NCBI RefSeq assembly: GCF_000737715.1
Contig: NZ_JPRN01000008.1
Span: 1 to 64,000, forward strand
Length of the DNA stretch: 64,000 nucleotides
Reading direction: 5' to 3'
Source: Chryseobacterium sp. JM1
Lineage (GTDB): Bacteria > Bacteroidota > Bacteroidia > Flavobacteriales > Weeksellaceae
Position 1 is the first letter of the stretch, and the number at the start of each line of letters is the position of its first letter. The notes under the pieces were generated by a model. It was given only the letters and a program-made list of their open reading frames with translations. It had not been told where the DNA came from and did not search any database. The translations under genes and the position numbers were made by a program. Of the stretch, positions 34,294-42,801 are shown in pieces.

Positions 34294-36138
34294 TTATAAA
34301 TTATTTTCTATAGCATTTACTTTTTCTCGGTGTAATTCTACCGGTTTATCGAGAAGTATGGCAATCACGGTCATATTTTTATCCAGTCTACCTTTTGGAA
34401 CATCGATGTACATCATTCCAGGCGTGTCACTCCAATACAGTTTATTGAAAACCTTATGACTGATGATCGATCCTTCGCCCACGATTCTGATTCTTGCGAC
34501 ATTATTTTTTATTCCTTTCAAAGCCACGGGACCTGTAGGTTTCCCTTCAACAAAGAGATAAATGGTCTGTCTGTCTTTTGAAAGGGCGCTCATTCCTGAG
34601 TAATGTCCTTCGGGCAAACCTTGTCCTGTTTCATATAATGCTTCCGCATGTTTGCTGATCCATTCTAAAGTTTCCGGATTAGTTTTGGATGTTTTTTGAA
34701 TTTTCATGTCCTGTCCGTCGCTGGTAAGTCCCGAGCCGTTCAGAAGATTATTTCCGCCATGCAGATGGTTGGCAAGATCATAAGCTGCCATTTTGGTGCT
34801 TTTCTGCTCAAGAATGTCAGTAAGGGAATATGTATCTGCTGGAAATTTATTTATGAAAAGCGGTTTTTCTTTAAAAACAAGTTCTACAGTGGTAACATCC
34901 TGGTCAAATTTCACCTTGGAAAGATCAACAGTCATTGTTTTGTCATGAGTAAAACTGAAATTCACTTTAGAAGAATCATCTCCTACAATTCTTACGGCTT
35001 CAGGTTTACTGGACAAACCATATACTTTTACAAAATCTTTGGCTTCTTCAAGGTATAAGAAAACTGATTTTCCAGTTCCTGAAAACGAAGATTTTCCCTT
35101 AAAGTTTTCAAATGGCAATCCTTTGGTGGTTCCGTAAATAGCTTCTTTGTTTTTTGCAGCCCATCTTCCTAAGTGTTTTAGAATATCAACCTGCTTTTCC
35201 GGAATGGTGCCGTCAGATTTCGGACCAATGTCCAGAAGTAAATTTCCTCCCATACTGATAACATCTGCCAGAGTTCTGATGATCATATTAGGCGTCTTAT
35301 AATTTTCATCATCAGGCTGGTATCCCCAGGAATCATTCATCGTATAACAGAGTTCCCAGTACTTATTTGATGGACTTACAATGGGAATTCCCTGTTCGGG
35401 CGTATCATAATCACCGTGTTTATTGAGTCTTGGATTAATGATAATATTGGGATTGTTTTTTCTCAGGATATCTAAGGTTTTGGAAGCCTGCCATTCCTCT
35501 GGAGTGTGTTCCCAATCGCCATCGAACCATAACAGGTCGGGATGGTATTGTGAAGATAATTCAGTGAGTTGGGTTTGGTAATAATTGACGAACTGCTGCC
35601 AGCGTTTCGGATCATTTTTGATTTCATACCGTTTTTTCGTACGGGTATTGATATCATAGTAAGGATGGCTCCAATCAGGAAGGGAATAATAAAGTCCTGT
35701 CTTCAGTCCTGATTTCTGAAGGCTTGTGACGAAAGGAGTCAGAACGTCTTTTTTTGCTAAAGAATGGGTAGGGATGGTGGTAGATTGTTCAGCTTTTGAA
35801 TTCCAGAGCGAAACGCCGTCATGATGTTTGGTAGTGATGACGGCATATTGAGCACCTGATTTTTTAATCAGATCTGTCCATTCATCTGGCTTATACTGTG
35901 AAGCTGAAAAACCGCCCAGCTGTTTCATATAATTCTCGTGATTGATATAATTATTGAAGAAAGACCATGATTCAGAAATTCCGTCTACAGAATAAATACC
36001 CCAGTGGATAAAAACACCTAGCTTGGCATTTTTAAACCATTCCATCTTGGCATTGTCGTCCGGTTTTATCTGAGCATTCATAGGATGCGATACGGCTATG
36101 AGTCCTAAGAAAAAGGCTGTGCTCCACCTGTTTTTCAT
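34294..36138 (-). CDS. Exported alpha-L-fucosidase (GH29)
   Basis: Exo-glycosidase releasing alpha-linked fucose. A signal peptide (about 1-22) precedes the GH29 catalytic barrel: AKLGVFIHWGIYSV, AQYAVITTKHHDGVSLW, KTGLYYSLPDWSHP and the nucleophile Asp in PDLLWFDGDWE (about residue 230). The C-terminal 270 residues form beta-sandwich regions, with two repeated segments (EAIYGTTKGLPFENFKGKSSFS and EALYETGQGLPEGHYSGMSALS). At 614 residues it is longer than minimal GH29 enzymes. It is not in a SusCD polysaccharide locus here, so it may act on host or environmental glycans as a single enzyme. Confidence 0.93.
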   Translation of the reverse strand: MKNRWSTAFFLGLIAVSHPMNAQIKPDDNAKMEWFKNAKLGVFIHWGIYSVDGISESWSFFNNYINHENYMKQLGGFSASQYKPDEWTDLIKKSGAQYAVITTKHHDGVSLWNSKAEQSTTIPTHSLAKKDVLTPFVTSLQKSGLKTGLYYSLPDWSHPYYDINTRTKKRYEIKNDPKRWQQFVNYYQTQLTELSSQYHPDLLWFDGDWEHTPEEWQASKTLDILRKNNPNIIINPRLNKHGDYDTPEQGIPIVSPSNKYWELCYTMNDSWGYQPDDENYKTPNMIIRTLADVISMGGNLLLDIGPKSDGTIPEKQVDILKHLGRWAAKNKEAIYGTTKGLPFENFKGKSSFSGTGKSVFLYLEEAKDFVKVYGLSSKPEAVRIVGDDSSKVNFSFTHDKTMTVDLSKVKFDQDVTTVELVFKEKPLFINKFPADTYSLTDILEQKSTKMAAYDLANHLHGGNNLLNGSGLTSDGQDMKIQKTSKTNPETLEWISKHAEALYETGQGLPEGHYSGMSALSKDRQTIYLFVEGKPTGPVALKGIKNNVARIRIVGEGSIISHKVFNKLYWSDTPGMMYIDVPKGRLDKNMTVIAILLDKPVELHREKVNAIENNL

Positions 36139-36329
36139 TTTCTTTTTAATTTAAAGCTTAAATATAAACAAAGAAGATTTGATTTCCTGATATTGGGGTT
36201 GAATCTTGGCTTTGATTGTGAAAATATTAAGTCTAAACTTTAAATTTAAAAATGATATACGTTAAATTATTGTATTTTTAGCATAATCATAAATGGAACG
36301 TTTATTGTAAGTTTCATTAAAAATAGAAT

Positions 36330-36539
36330 ATGAAAATTCCAGCATTAGTAATGGCCAGCTTATTGGCTGTAAGTGTATCCGGACAAACGACAAAACCTGT
36401 AAAAAAGGGAACTAAGTCCGTGAAAAAAGTTAAAAAAATGGATTCTCCGAAGACGGTAAAAGCAGAGCCTACAAAGGTGGTGAAAAGGGATACTATTCTG
36501 AAACACGGAGGCGGCTGTCCGGCCTGCGGAATGGGGTAG
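36330..36539 (+). CDS. MNIO-type RiPP precursor peptide with signal peptide
   Basis: A 69-residue peptide. The N-terminal hydrophobic segment MKIPALVMASLLAVSVSGQ looks like a Sec signal peptide. A Lys/Thr/Pro-rich spacer follows (about 20-55), and the C-terminal core is HGGGCPACGMG with Cys63 and Cys66. It ends 3 bp before an MNIO (DUF692) enzyme gene, the usual arrangement of precursor and modifying enzyme. Short Cys-containing cores next to DUF692 enzymes are known from methanobactin, chryseobasin and bufferin systems, and bufferin precursors also carry signal peptides. A secreted, modified, possibly copper-binding product is inferred. Confidence 0.8.
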   Translation: MKIPALVMASLLAVSVSGQTTKPVKKGTKSVKKVKKMDSPKTVKAEPTKVVKRDTILKHGGGCPACGMG

Positions 36540-36542
36540 TCT

Positions 36543-37634
36543 ATGAAAAAGCCGTTACTGGGTCTGGCTATGATGCCGGAAGCAGACTTTGTTTCCGCGA
36601 TACTTCCTCTTCTGCAGACTCAGTCTGTGGATGTTTTGGAGTGGTCTTTTGATACCTTATATGATGTGGAAGAACCGGAATGGCTTTCCGGTCTTTTGGA
36701 TTTTTATTCTGATAACAGCAGACTTTTGGGGCACGGTGTTTATTATTCTCTTTTTGATGCGAGATGGATGGAAAGACAGGAGATCTGGCTTAAAAAATTA
36801 AAAGAAGAAGTAAAACGAAGAAAGTATAATCATATTACAGAGCATTTCGGTTTTATGAACACCGAAAACTTTCATCAGGGTGTTCCGCTACCGGTTCCGT
36901 TGCTCCCAAAAACTCTTCAGATAGGAAAAGACAGATTAAGCAGGCTTCAGGATGCTGTGGAAATTCCCGTGGGAGTAGAAAATCTGGCTTTTTCATTTTC
37001 CATGGATGATGTAAAGGAACAAGGCGAATTTCTGGATAGGCTGGTAGAAGATATTGATGGCTTTCTTATTCTGGATCTTCATAATATTTACTGCCAGTCC
37101 TGTAATTTTAAAGTGGATATGATGGAAATTATCAACCTTTATCCCTTAGAAAAAGTAAACGAAATTCACCTTTCCGGAGGAAGCTGGCAGGAAAGTGCTT
37201 ACGGAAAGAAACCCGTTAGAAGAGACACTCACGATGACCGTATTCCTGAAGAAATATTAAATCTACTGCCTGAAGTATTGATCCAGTGCCATCCTGAATA
37301 TGTTATTATTGAAAGGCTTGGCCATACTTTAAATACAGAGGTTGCGAAACAGATCTTTTTTGATGATTTTAACCGGGTTAAAAAAATCCTTGAACTTTCG
37401 GATTATCCGGTTGGTGAAGAGAAAATTTGGAACAGACAAAATACTGTTCATTCAAAACCTGTTGAAGATCTCTTACTTTATGCTGAGCAGACGGAACTGA
37501 CCAGACTGCTGTTTGACGGAAATACTACCGAATCGATTAAAAACAGGGATTTTCATTACTTTAAACCTGAATCATGGGATGAAGAGATGATTACCACCGC
37601 ACAGCAAATTATCAAAAAATGGAATCCTTACTAG
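36543..37634 (+). CDS. MNIO (DUF692) multinuclear iron-dependent oxidative enzyme
   Basis: TIM-barrel enzyme that oxidatively modifies cysteines in a partner peptide. Expected metal-ligand motifs are all visible: GHGVYYS (His64), TEHFGF (Glu100-His101), VGVEN (Glu146), LDLHNIY (Asp178, His180), EIHLSGG (His209), DTHDDRIP (Asp228, His230) and IIERLG (Glu257). At 363 residues it has about 75 extra C-terminal residues after the barrel (from about 288), which may substitute for the separate recognition partner that most MNIO systems encode and that is missing here. It is 3 bp after the precursor and 35 bp before the DUF1772 gene. Confidence 0.88.
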   Translation: MKKPLLGLAMMPEADFVSAILPLLQTQSVDVLEWSFDTLYDVEEPEWLSGLLDFYSDNSRLLGHGVYYSLFDARWMERQEIWLKKLKEEVKRRKYNHITEHFGFMNTENFHQGVPLPVPLLPKTLQIGKDRLSRLQDAVEIPVGVENLAFSFSMDDVKEQGEFLDRLVEDIDGFLILDLHNIYCQSCNFKVDMMEIINLYPLEKVNEIHLSGGSWQESAYGKKPVRRDTHDDRIPEEILNLLPEVLIQCHPEYVIIERLGHTLNTEVAKQIFFDDFNRVKKILELSDYPVGEEKIWNRQNTVHSKPVEDLLLYAEQTELTRLLFDGNTTESIKNRDFHYFKPESWDEEMITTAQQIIKKWNPY

Positions 37635-37668
37635 GATTTCTTTTGCTATCTATCACAAATCAAAATAT

Positions 37669-38166
37669 ATGAAAATGACAACGGTATTTTTACTAATTAC
37701 TGCCGTGCTTACGGCTTTGATCGCCGGGCTTTTTTATGCCTACTCATGCTCTGTAGTCCTTGGCTTGGGCAAACTTTCGGATACGGAATATCTGAAATCT
37801 ATGCAGAATATTAACCGCGAGATCCTTAATCCTGTATTTTTCATGAGTTTTATGGGGACTGCTGTGCTGCTTCCTGTGGCTACTTTTCTGTTCAGAGGAG
37901 AGCAGCCAAGCTTTCTTTTTCTTCTGTTGGCATCCGCAGCTTATCTGATAGGCGTGTTCGGAGTAACGATCGTCGGAAATGTTCCCTTAAATGACATGCT
38001 GGATAAGTTTGACATCAGCGGATCTACAATGGATGTGGTGAAGCAGATGCGTGACCGTTTTGAAAACAGGTGGAATCTTTTAAATAATGTAAGGACTGTG
38101 TTTTCAGTCATAAGTATCGCTTTAGTGGTCTGCGCGTGCATCTGGAACAGGCAGTTGACTCAATAA
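37669..38166 (+). CDS. DUF1772 integral membrane protein
   Basis: A 165-residue protein with four predicted TM helices (about 4-24, 55-75, 83-103 and 140-158). It carries the DUF1772 pattern MQNINREILNPVFF and GNVPLNDMLDKFD, with NRWNLLNNVRTVFS near the end. DUF1772 is related to anthrone oxygenase-like proteins of unknown role. It is the third gene of the MNIO operon and may process, export or oxidise the peptide. This is inference from position; DoxX-type membrane proteins occupy a comparable place in bufferin operons. Confidence 0.82.
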   Translation: MKMTTVFLLITAVLTALIAGLFYAYSCSVVLGLGKLSDTEYLKSMQNINREILNPVFFMSFMGTAVLLPVATFLFRGEQPSFLFLLLASAAYLIGVFGVTIVGNVPLNDMLDKFDISGSTMDVVKQMRDRFENRWNLLNNVRTVFSVISIALVVCACIWNRQLTQ

Positions 38167-38177
38167 ATCTCAGGATT

Positions 38178-38213
38178 ACGTAGAAATACTTAATTTCAAA
38201 TTCAGTATTTCTA
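38178..38213 (+). terminator. Hairpin after the MNIO operon
   Basis: Eleven-bp stem CGTAGAAATAC / GTATTTCTACG, 12 bp past the DUF1772 stop. No T-run follows, so it may be a 3' end stabiliser or a rho-type end rather than a classical terminator. Confidence 0.5.
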
Positions 38214-38291
38214 CGGATGCATGATATAGGTTTTTATTAGGACTTTTACATGAGTAATAGCACTGGGAATCTTAAGCATTAAAGTCTTACG

Positions 38292-38362
38292 ACAAAAAAA
38301 CTAATAACCACATAAGCTCAAATTCCGCAAGAAGAAAGGCAGCCCGCAAGAGCTGTCTTTTT
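38292..38362 (+). ncRNA. Possible small RNA: ACTAATAACC element plus terminator
   Basis: AAAAAAACTAATAACCACATAAGCTCAAATT matches the leader at 33624 (AAAAACTAATAACCAtgaaaaCTCAAATT) in 14 plus 8 key positions. It is followed by the terminator-like hairpin GGCAGC / GCTGTC plus TTTTTATTTTTTT. No ORF is present. It may be an sRNA end or a decayed copy of the 33.6-kb element. Confidence 0.35.
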
Positions 38363-38983
38363 ATTTTTTTAATTGCGATTGCAAAAAAAGGGTCATATGC
38401 AAAACGGATCAGTATCAAAACCTGTGGAGCAAATAACGTTTTTTTAACGCAAAGAAAATTATGATCATGCTTATAAAGGAAAGCAAAGTTGGAATCAATG
38501 AAATTGATGAATAGAGATCGCATGATTTTACAATTTCACGCAGATCAATCAGATGACGCAGATCTTTAGTTTTGCTCTTCTGCTTTATCCGCATCATTTG
38601 CGGGAGAAAAAAATCAAACCATTAAGATTTTGTTAAGCTTTTAAGAATATTAAGTTTTAGCTTCACTTTAAGAAGTACAGCTTAAAAAATCATTTTATTT
38701 TTTCTTAACTAATCTTACATCCTTCATAGATCTTAATGTTTAAAAAAGCGTGAAATTAGAATCTGTTCCATCAGCTAAATCTGCGAGAGTAAATCATTAT
38801 AAGCAGTCTTTTGTGGTTTTAAATGAGATATTCTGAAAATCAAAAGGCCTATATATTTACTCCCTAAGTTTTTAGACTGAAGCAAAAAACGGTGCAATAA
38901 CTCCTGTCAATAAGTGTTTTTCCTGATGGTTTACTTTCGGGTTATTTTAATCTTTGCCCTATCAATTATTAAAATTAAAACCC
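38363..38983. other. Gene-free stretch with R1/R2 repeats (620 bp)
   Basis: It holds an R1-type motif (about 38535-38605), the full R2 copy B (38580-38718) and AT-rich sequence up to the lipoprotein gene. No convincing coding region on either strand. Confidence 0.6.
38580..38718 (-). repeat. Dispersed intergenic repeat, family R2, copy B
   Basis: Reverse complement of copy A at 1-144: the segments ctgctttatccgcat, aaaccattaagat, gcttttaagaatattaag, gtacagcttaaaaaatca and cttaactaatcttac are shared in the same order. Functional role unknown. Confidence 0.8.
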
Positions 38984-39613
38984 ATGAAACATTTAGAAGT
39001 ATTTTTCAATTTGAGATCGTTGTCTCTTAAAAATTTATGTACAGCAATAGCCGTGAGCTCAATATTGATGACAGCAAGCTGCAGTAAGGATGAAGATGAG
39101 CCTGTTCCACAACCCATCGTATATGCTGAAGAGAATCCATTAAATAAATACCATGAAGCTACAGGATTTACCACAGTCACCAATTTTGTTAATGCTGGGA
39201 ATTATGAATTCGGGCTCGTGTTTTCTCCTAATGTAAAAGGAAAGATCAATGCCATTACCGTGAAACTGCCGGATGTGAATCCAGCCTTGAAAATTACCAT
39301 CTGGGATTATACTTCCAAAACAGTCTTAAGAACGGAGGTCGTCAATGTAGCGACATCGAATACTTTACTGACGAAAGCGATTGAAGCGCTGGCTTTGGAA
39401 AAAGACAAAAAGTATATGATTACAATGAATTCCAATGACTGGTACAAGAAGAATAAACCCGATAACAGCAATGCGGTCTATCCGGTGACTGCAGGGAATA
39501 TAAAATTTCTGGAATACCGATGGCTGTCAACTTCATCCCAGGTTTTCCCGACTAATATCTCGCAGGATTACAATGGAGGAGATCTGAGCTTTAATTTTCA
39601 ACAGACAGACTAA
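38984..39613 (+). CDS. Hypothetical exported lipoprotein with beta-rich domain
   Basis: About 209 residues from the ATG at 38984 (MKHLEVFF). The longer ORF from 38954 has no support. A lipobox MTASCSKDEDE near residue 32 predicts a lipoprotein with an acidic +2 region, often surface exposed in Bacteroidota. The body (GFTTVTNFVNAGNYEFGLVFSPNVKGKINAITVKLPD, ending DLSFNFQQTD) resembles DUF4082-like or carbohydrate-binding beta-sandwiches. No enzyme motif. Monocistronic with a terminator at 39638. Confidence 0.75.
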   Translation: MKHLEVFFNLRSLSLKNLCTAIAVSSILMTASCSKDEDEPVPQPIVYAEENPLNKYHEATGFTTVTNFVNAGNYEFGLVFSPNVKGKINAITVKLPDVNPALKITIWDYTSKTVLRTEVVNVATSNTLLTKAIEALALEKDKKYMITMNSNDWYKKNKPDNSNAVYPVTAGNIKFLEYRWLSTSSQVFPTNISQDYNGGDLSFNFQQTD

Positions 39614-39637
39614 TAACCCTATATTTTTTTAGAAGAA

Positions 39638-39663
39638 AAGGCAGCTGATTCAGCTGCCTTTTC
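39638..39663. terminator. Bidirectional terminator between lipoprotein gene and rpe
   Basis: Perfect stem AAGGCAGCTG / CAGCTGCCTT with an ATT loop, flanked by T-rich DNA on the plus side and TTCTTCT then AAAAAAATAT on the other. It serves convergent genes. Confidence 0.85.
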
Positions 39664-39684
39664 GTATGGATATGTCTAAAATGT

Positions 39685-40335
39685 TTAGATTTTAAGCAAT
39701 TCGATGGTTCTTTCCGGGCTTTCTGCAGAGAAAACTGCATTTCCGGCAACCAGTACGTCTGCACCTGCTTCGAATAGTTTTGAAGCGTTTTCAAGATTAA
39801 CTCCGCCATCAATTTCGATTAAAGCTGTAGAATTATTGCTCAGGATAAGATCTTTAGTTTCCGCAATCTTTTTGTACGTGTTCTCAATGAATTTCTGCCC
39901 TCCGAATCCCGGATTGACACTCATTAAAAGAACAAGATCCACATCAGCGATGATATCTTCGAGCATCAGAACCGGCGTAGAAGGGTTTAAAACAACTCCT
40001 GCTTTTGCACCTCTGCTCTGGATATGATGAATCGTTCTGTGAAGATGCGTACATGCTTCATAATGTACAGAGATAAGGTCTGCACCGTGATTGATGAATT
40101 CATCTACATACTGATCCGGTTCTACGATCATCAAATGAACGTCCACGAATTTTTTAGCATGCTGCTGAACCGTTTTCATGACCGGAAAACCAAATGAAAT
40201 GTTGGGTACAAATCTTCCGTCCATCACATCGATGTGGAACCAGTCTGCCTGGGAATTGTTCAGCATTTCAATGTCTCTTTGCAGATTCCCGAAGTCTGCG
40301 GATAAAAGGGAAGGAGCAATAAGCTTCGTTTTCAT
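39685..40335 (-). CDS. rpe: Ribulose-phosphate 3-epimerase
   Basis: Pentose phosphate enzyme converting ribulose 5-phosphate and xylulose 5-phosphate. A 216-residue TIM barrel with PSLLSADFGNLQRDI, WFHIDVMDGRFVPNISFG, DVHLMIVEPD, LLMSVNPGFGGQKF and EIDGGVNLENA, including metal-binding His and Asp residues. Length is standard. The M42 peptidase gene lies upstream on the same strand, separated by an inverted repeat at 40351-40421. Confidence 0.97.
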   Translation of the reverse strand: MKTKLIAPSLLSADFGNLQRDIEMLNNSQADWFHIDVMDGRFVPNISFGFPVMKTVQQHAKKFVDVHLMIVEPDQYVDEFINHGADLISVHYEACTHLHRTIHHIQSRGAKAGVVLNPSTPVLMLEDIIADVDLVLLMSVNPGFGGQKFIENTYKKIAETKDLILSNNSTALIEIDGGVNLENASKLFEAGADVLVAGNAVFSAESPERTIELLKI

Positions 40336-40350
40336 TTTTACTTAGATTTT

Positions 40351-40421
40351 AGATGTCAGATGCAAGATATCAGATGTCAGACTCTTAAAGTCTGTTATCT
40401 GATGTCTGAAATCTGGTGTCT
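40351..40421. repeat. Imperfect long inverted repeat between rpe and M42 gene
   Basis: Arms 40351-40383 and 40389-40421 match at 24 of 33 positions around CTTAA and are built from AGATGTCAGA-like units. It fills the 89-bp gap between two minus-strand genes and may be an mRNA stem-loop or a mobile REP-like element. Confidence 0.65.
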
Positions 40422-40424
40422 TTA

Positions 40425-41498
40425 TTAGTGATACTTCAGTTTCATCTCCGGCTTAATCTTCAGAAGCGTTTCGTAGATCAGTTTGATCACGTTGCCTACA
40501 TCTTCTTTGGATACCATTTCTACCGTTGTATGCATATAGCGCAAAGGTAGGGAAATTAATGCACTTGGTACCCCGCCGTTAGAGTGAGCAAAGGCATCGG
40601 TGTCAGTTCCTGTAGCTCTGCTGGCAGCTGCTCTCTGGAATGGAATCTTCTTAGATTTTGCCGTATCAATAATCAATTCTCTGATCGTATGGTGAACACT
40701 TGGTGCAAAGAAAACCACAGGTCCGTCGCCACACTTCTGATCACCTTCTTTCTTCTTCTCAATCATTGGAGTAGTCGTGTCGTGGGTCACATCTGTAACG
40801 ATGGCGATATTAGGTTTGATGGTATCAGCGATCATGTCTGCTCCATATAAACCCACTTCTTCCTGTACGGAATTGGTGATGTACAGCCCGAAAGGAATCG
40901 TTTTTTTATTCTCTTTTAAAAGTCTGGCTACTTCTGCGATCATAAAACCTCCGATTCTGTTGTCCAATGCTCTGCAGACGAAATACCTGTCATTCATTTC
41001 AAAGAATTCGTCCGGGTAAGTGATCATGCATCCTACATAAATTCCCATTTCCTCTACTTCCTTCTTGGAAACAGCACCACAGTCGATGAAGATATTTTCA
41101 ATTTTCGGAACCGGTTCATTTTGATTGGTTCTGGTATGAATGGCAGGCCATCCGAAGACTCCTTTTACAATTCCGTTTTCACCATGGATATGAACGACTT
41201 TTGAAGGTGCAATGGTCTGATCTGAGCCTCCATTTCGGATGACATAGATTAATCCGTCATCTGTAATGTAATTTACGTACCATGAGATCTCATCAGCATG
41301 AGCTTCAATCACTACTTTAAATTCGGCCTCCGGATTGATTATCCCATAGCAAGTTCCGTAATGATCCACTTCAATTTTATCTACATAAGGTCTGATGTAG
41401 TCCATCCAGATTTTTTGTCCTTTATGTTCGTAACCTGTTGGAGAAGAGGTGTTTAAATAATTTTCTAAAAATTTTAAAGATTTCTTTTCAAATTTCAT
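40425..41498 (-). CDS. M42-family metallopeptidase (aminopeptidase)
   Basis: About 357 residues from the ATG at 41498 (MKFEKKSLKF). The 49 upstream residues of the ORF overlap the divergent gene and look spurious. M42 marks are SSPTGYEHKG, the metal ligands in VIEAHADEISWYV, the catalytic/metal pair in SVQEEVGLYGA, IVTDVTHDTTTP, and AAASRATGTDTDAFAHSNGG. The family are dodecameric cytosolic aminopeptidases (TET). It faces a DUF4294 gene in opposite orientation. Confidence 0.92.
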   Translation of the reverse strand: MKFEKKSLKFLENYLNTSSPTGYEHKGQKIWMDYIRPYVDKIEVDHYGTCYGIINPEAEFKVVIEAHADEISWYVNYITDDGLIYVIRNGGSDQTIAPSKVVHIHGENGIVKGVFGWPAIHTRTNQNEPVPKIENIFIDCGAVSKKEVEEMGIYVGCMITYPDEFFEMNDRYFVCRALDNRIGGFMIAEVARLLKENKKTIPFGLYITNSVQEEVGLYGADMIADTIKPNIAIVTDVTHDTTTPMIEKKKEGDQKCGDGPVVFFAPSVHHTIRELIIDTAKSKKIPFQRAAASRATGTDTDAFAHSNGGVPSALISLPLRYMHTTVEMVSKEDVGNVIKLIYETLLKIKPEMKLKYH

Positions 41499-41549
41499 AA
41501 AAGGGAATGATTTTTGCGTGTAATTTTTGTTATTATAAGTGTAAAAATA

Positions 41550-42254
41550 ATGAATTTTAGTAAGATTGTCTGTCTTTTTATCTTCTTTTTGGGAGTCAGT
41601 GTTTTTGGTCAGAAGGATTCTATTGTTGCAAAGCCTCTCAATCAATATCCTGCGGAATCATTGAAAGTGGATGAGTTCGGTAATAAATATTATTATGACG
41701 AACGCCAAAAGATGAAGGTTTATGAAATTAACGGCGAGCCCGTAGTGGTGCTGGATGAGCTGGTTCTGGTCAATAAACCCAGGTTTAATAACCAACTGGA
41801 TAAAAATTACTACTATTTCCTTAATAAAAAGCTGAACAGGGTGTATCCGCTGTTTGTCACTGCACTTCAGCAGTACAGAGATATTCAGGCTGATATGACC
41901 GATATGGACAGCAAAGCCAAAAGGAAATTTGTAAAGGAAAGACAGAACATGCTTGCCGATCAGTATGAAAAGCAGCTTAGAGATCTTACGACTACAGAAG
42001 GCCAGGTTTTTGCCAAGCTGATGAACAGGGCAACCGGAAAAAACGTCTATGAGATCATTAAAGAAATGAGAGGCGGATGGAGTGCTTTCTGGTGGAATGT
42101 AAAAGGGAAGATGGCAGACATTGATCTGAAAGACCAGTACAACCCACATAAGAATAGAACAGACGAGTTTATAGAGTCTTTACTTCAATCTAACTGGAAC
42201 TCCGGATATTTACAACCTTATCCAGGCGCTGGAGATTTTAAAACCAGAAAATAA
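41550..42254 (+). CDS. Exported DUF4294 protein
   Basis: About 234 residues from ATG 41550 (MNFSKIVCLFIFFLG); 12 preceding codons are unsupported. A signal peptide ends near VFGQ. The body matches the Bacteroidota DUF4294 layout: DEFGNKYYYDERQKMKVYEINGEP, NYYYFLNKKLNRVYPLFVTAL, AKRKFVKERQNMLADQYEKQLRDLTTTEGQV and GGWSAFWWNVKGKMADIDLKDQYNP. Function unknown; it is often encoded near M42 peptidases, as here. A terminator overlaps its 3' side. Confidence 0.85.
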   Translation: MNFSKIVCLFIFFLGVSVFGQKDSIVAKPLNQYPAESLKVDEFGNKYYYDERQKMKVYEINGEPVVVLDELVLVNKPRFNNQLDKNYYYFLNKKLNRVYPLFVTALQQYRDIQADMTDMDSKAKRKFVKERQNMLADQYEKQLRDLTTTEGQVFAKLMNRATGKNVYEIIKEMRGGWSAFWWNVKGKMADIDLKDQYNPHKNRTDEFIESLLQSNWNSGYLQPYPGAGDFKTRK

Positions 42255-42265
42255 AAGAATACATA

Positions 42266-42299
42266 TAAAATTCCTGTAAGTTGCTTACAGGAATTTTTC
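42266..42299. terminator. Bidirectional terminator overlapping the Nudix 3' end
   Basis: AAAATTCCTGTAAG / CTTACAGGAATTTTT-type stem. The right half contains the last codons and stop of the convergent Nudix gene, so coding sequence and terminator overlap. Confidence 0.8.
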
Positions 42300-42701
42300 T
42301 TTTAATTTATCAAATACAATTTTGTCGATTGGAAGTGGGAAAGGATTGTCCGGTGTATCGATATCGATCCATTCTGTTCTTTCAATACACGGATCAAGGA
42401 TAAGGAAATCTTCTTCAGTGGTAATGTTGACTATATAATATATGGTAAGCAGCTGTTCGTTTTCTCTGAAACGGGATACCAGGAAGTCTTCCTGCGTATA
42501 AAAATGTTCTACAACTTCTATCTTTACATTCAACTCTTCATCGAATTCACGGTGAAGACATTCTATAAGGCCTTCTCCGAATTCCAGACCTCCTCCCGGA
42601 AATTTCATTAAAGGTTCCCCGGCATATTCTTCAAACAGGGTCAGTACTTTTTTATCTTTTACTGCACACGCATACACTCTAATGTTGATCTTATCAATCA
42701 T
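42285..42701 (-). CDS. NUDIX hydrolase
   Basis: A 138-residue Nudix pyrophosphohydrolase. The Nudix box is GGGLEFGEGLIECLHREFDEELNV, with the metal-binding REFDEE core intact and Asn replacing the usual Gly near the end. Substrate is unknown (8-oxo-dGTP, nucleotide sugar or NADH types are all possible). Monocistronic, about 100 bp after the mnmD stop. Confidence 0.9.
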   Translation of the reverse strand: MIDKINIRVYACAVKDKKVLTLFEEYAGEPLMKFPGGGLEFGEGLIECLHREFDEELNVKIEVVEHFYTQEDFLVSRFRENEQLLTIYYIVNITTEEDFLILDPCIERTEWIDIDTPDNPFPLPIDKIVFDKLKEKFL

Positions 42702-42801
42702 ATATAATATTTTGTATAGCTAAAATAAGGAAATAAGTGGAAAGGGCCAATACAGCAATCTGCAAATTTGTCTATGGGTTCCATAGGTTTGCTTTCGCTT
42801 C

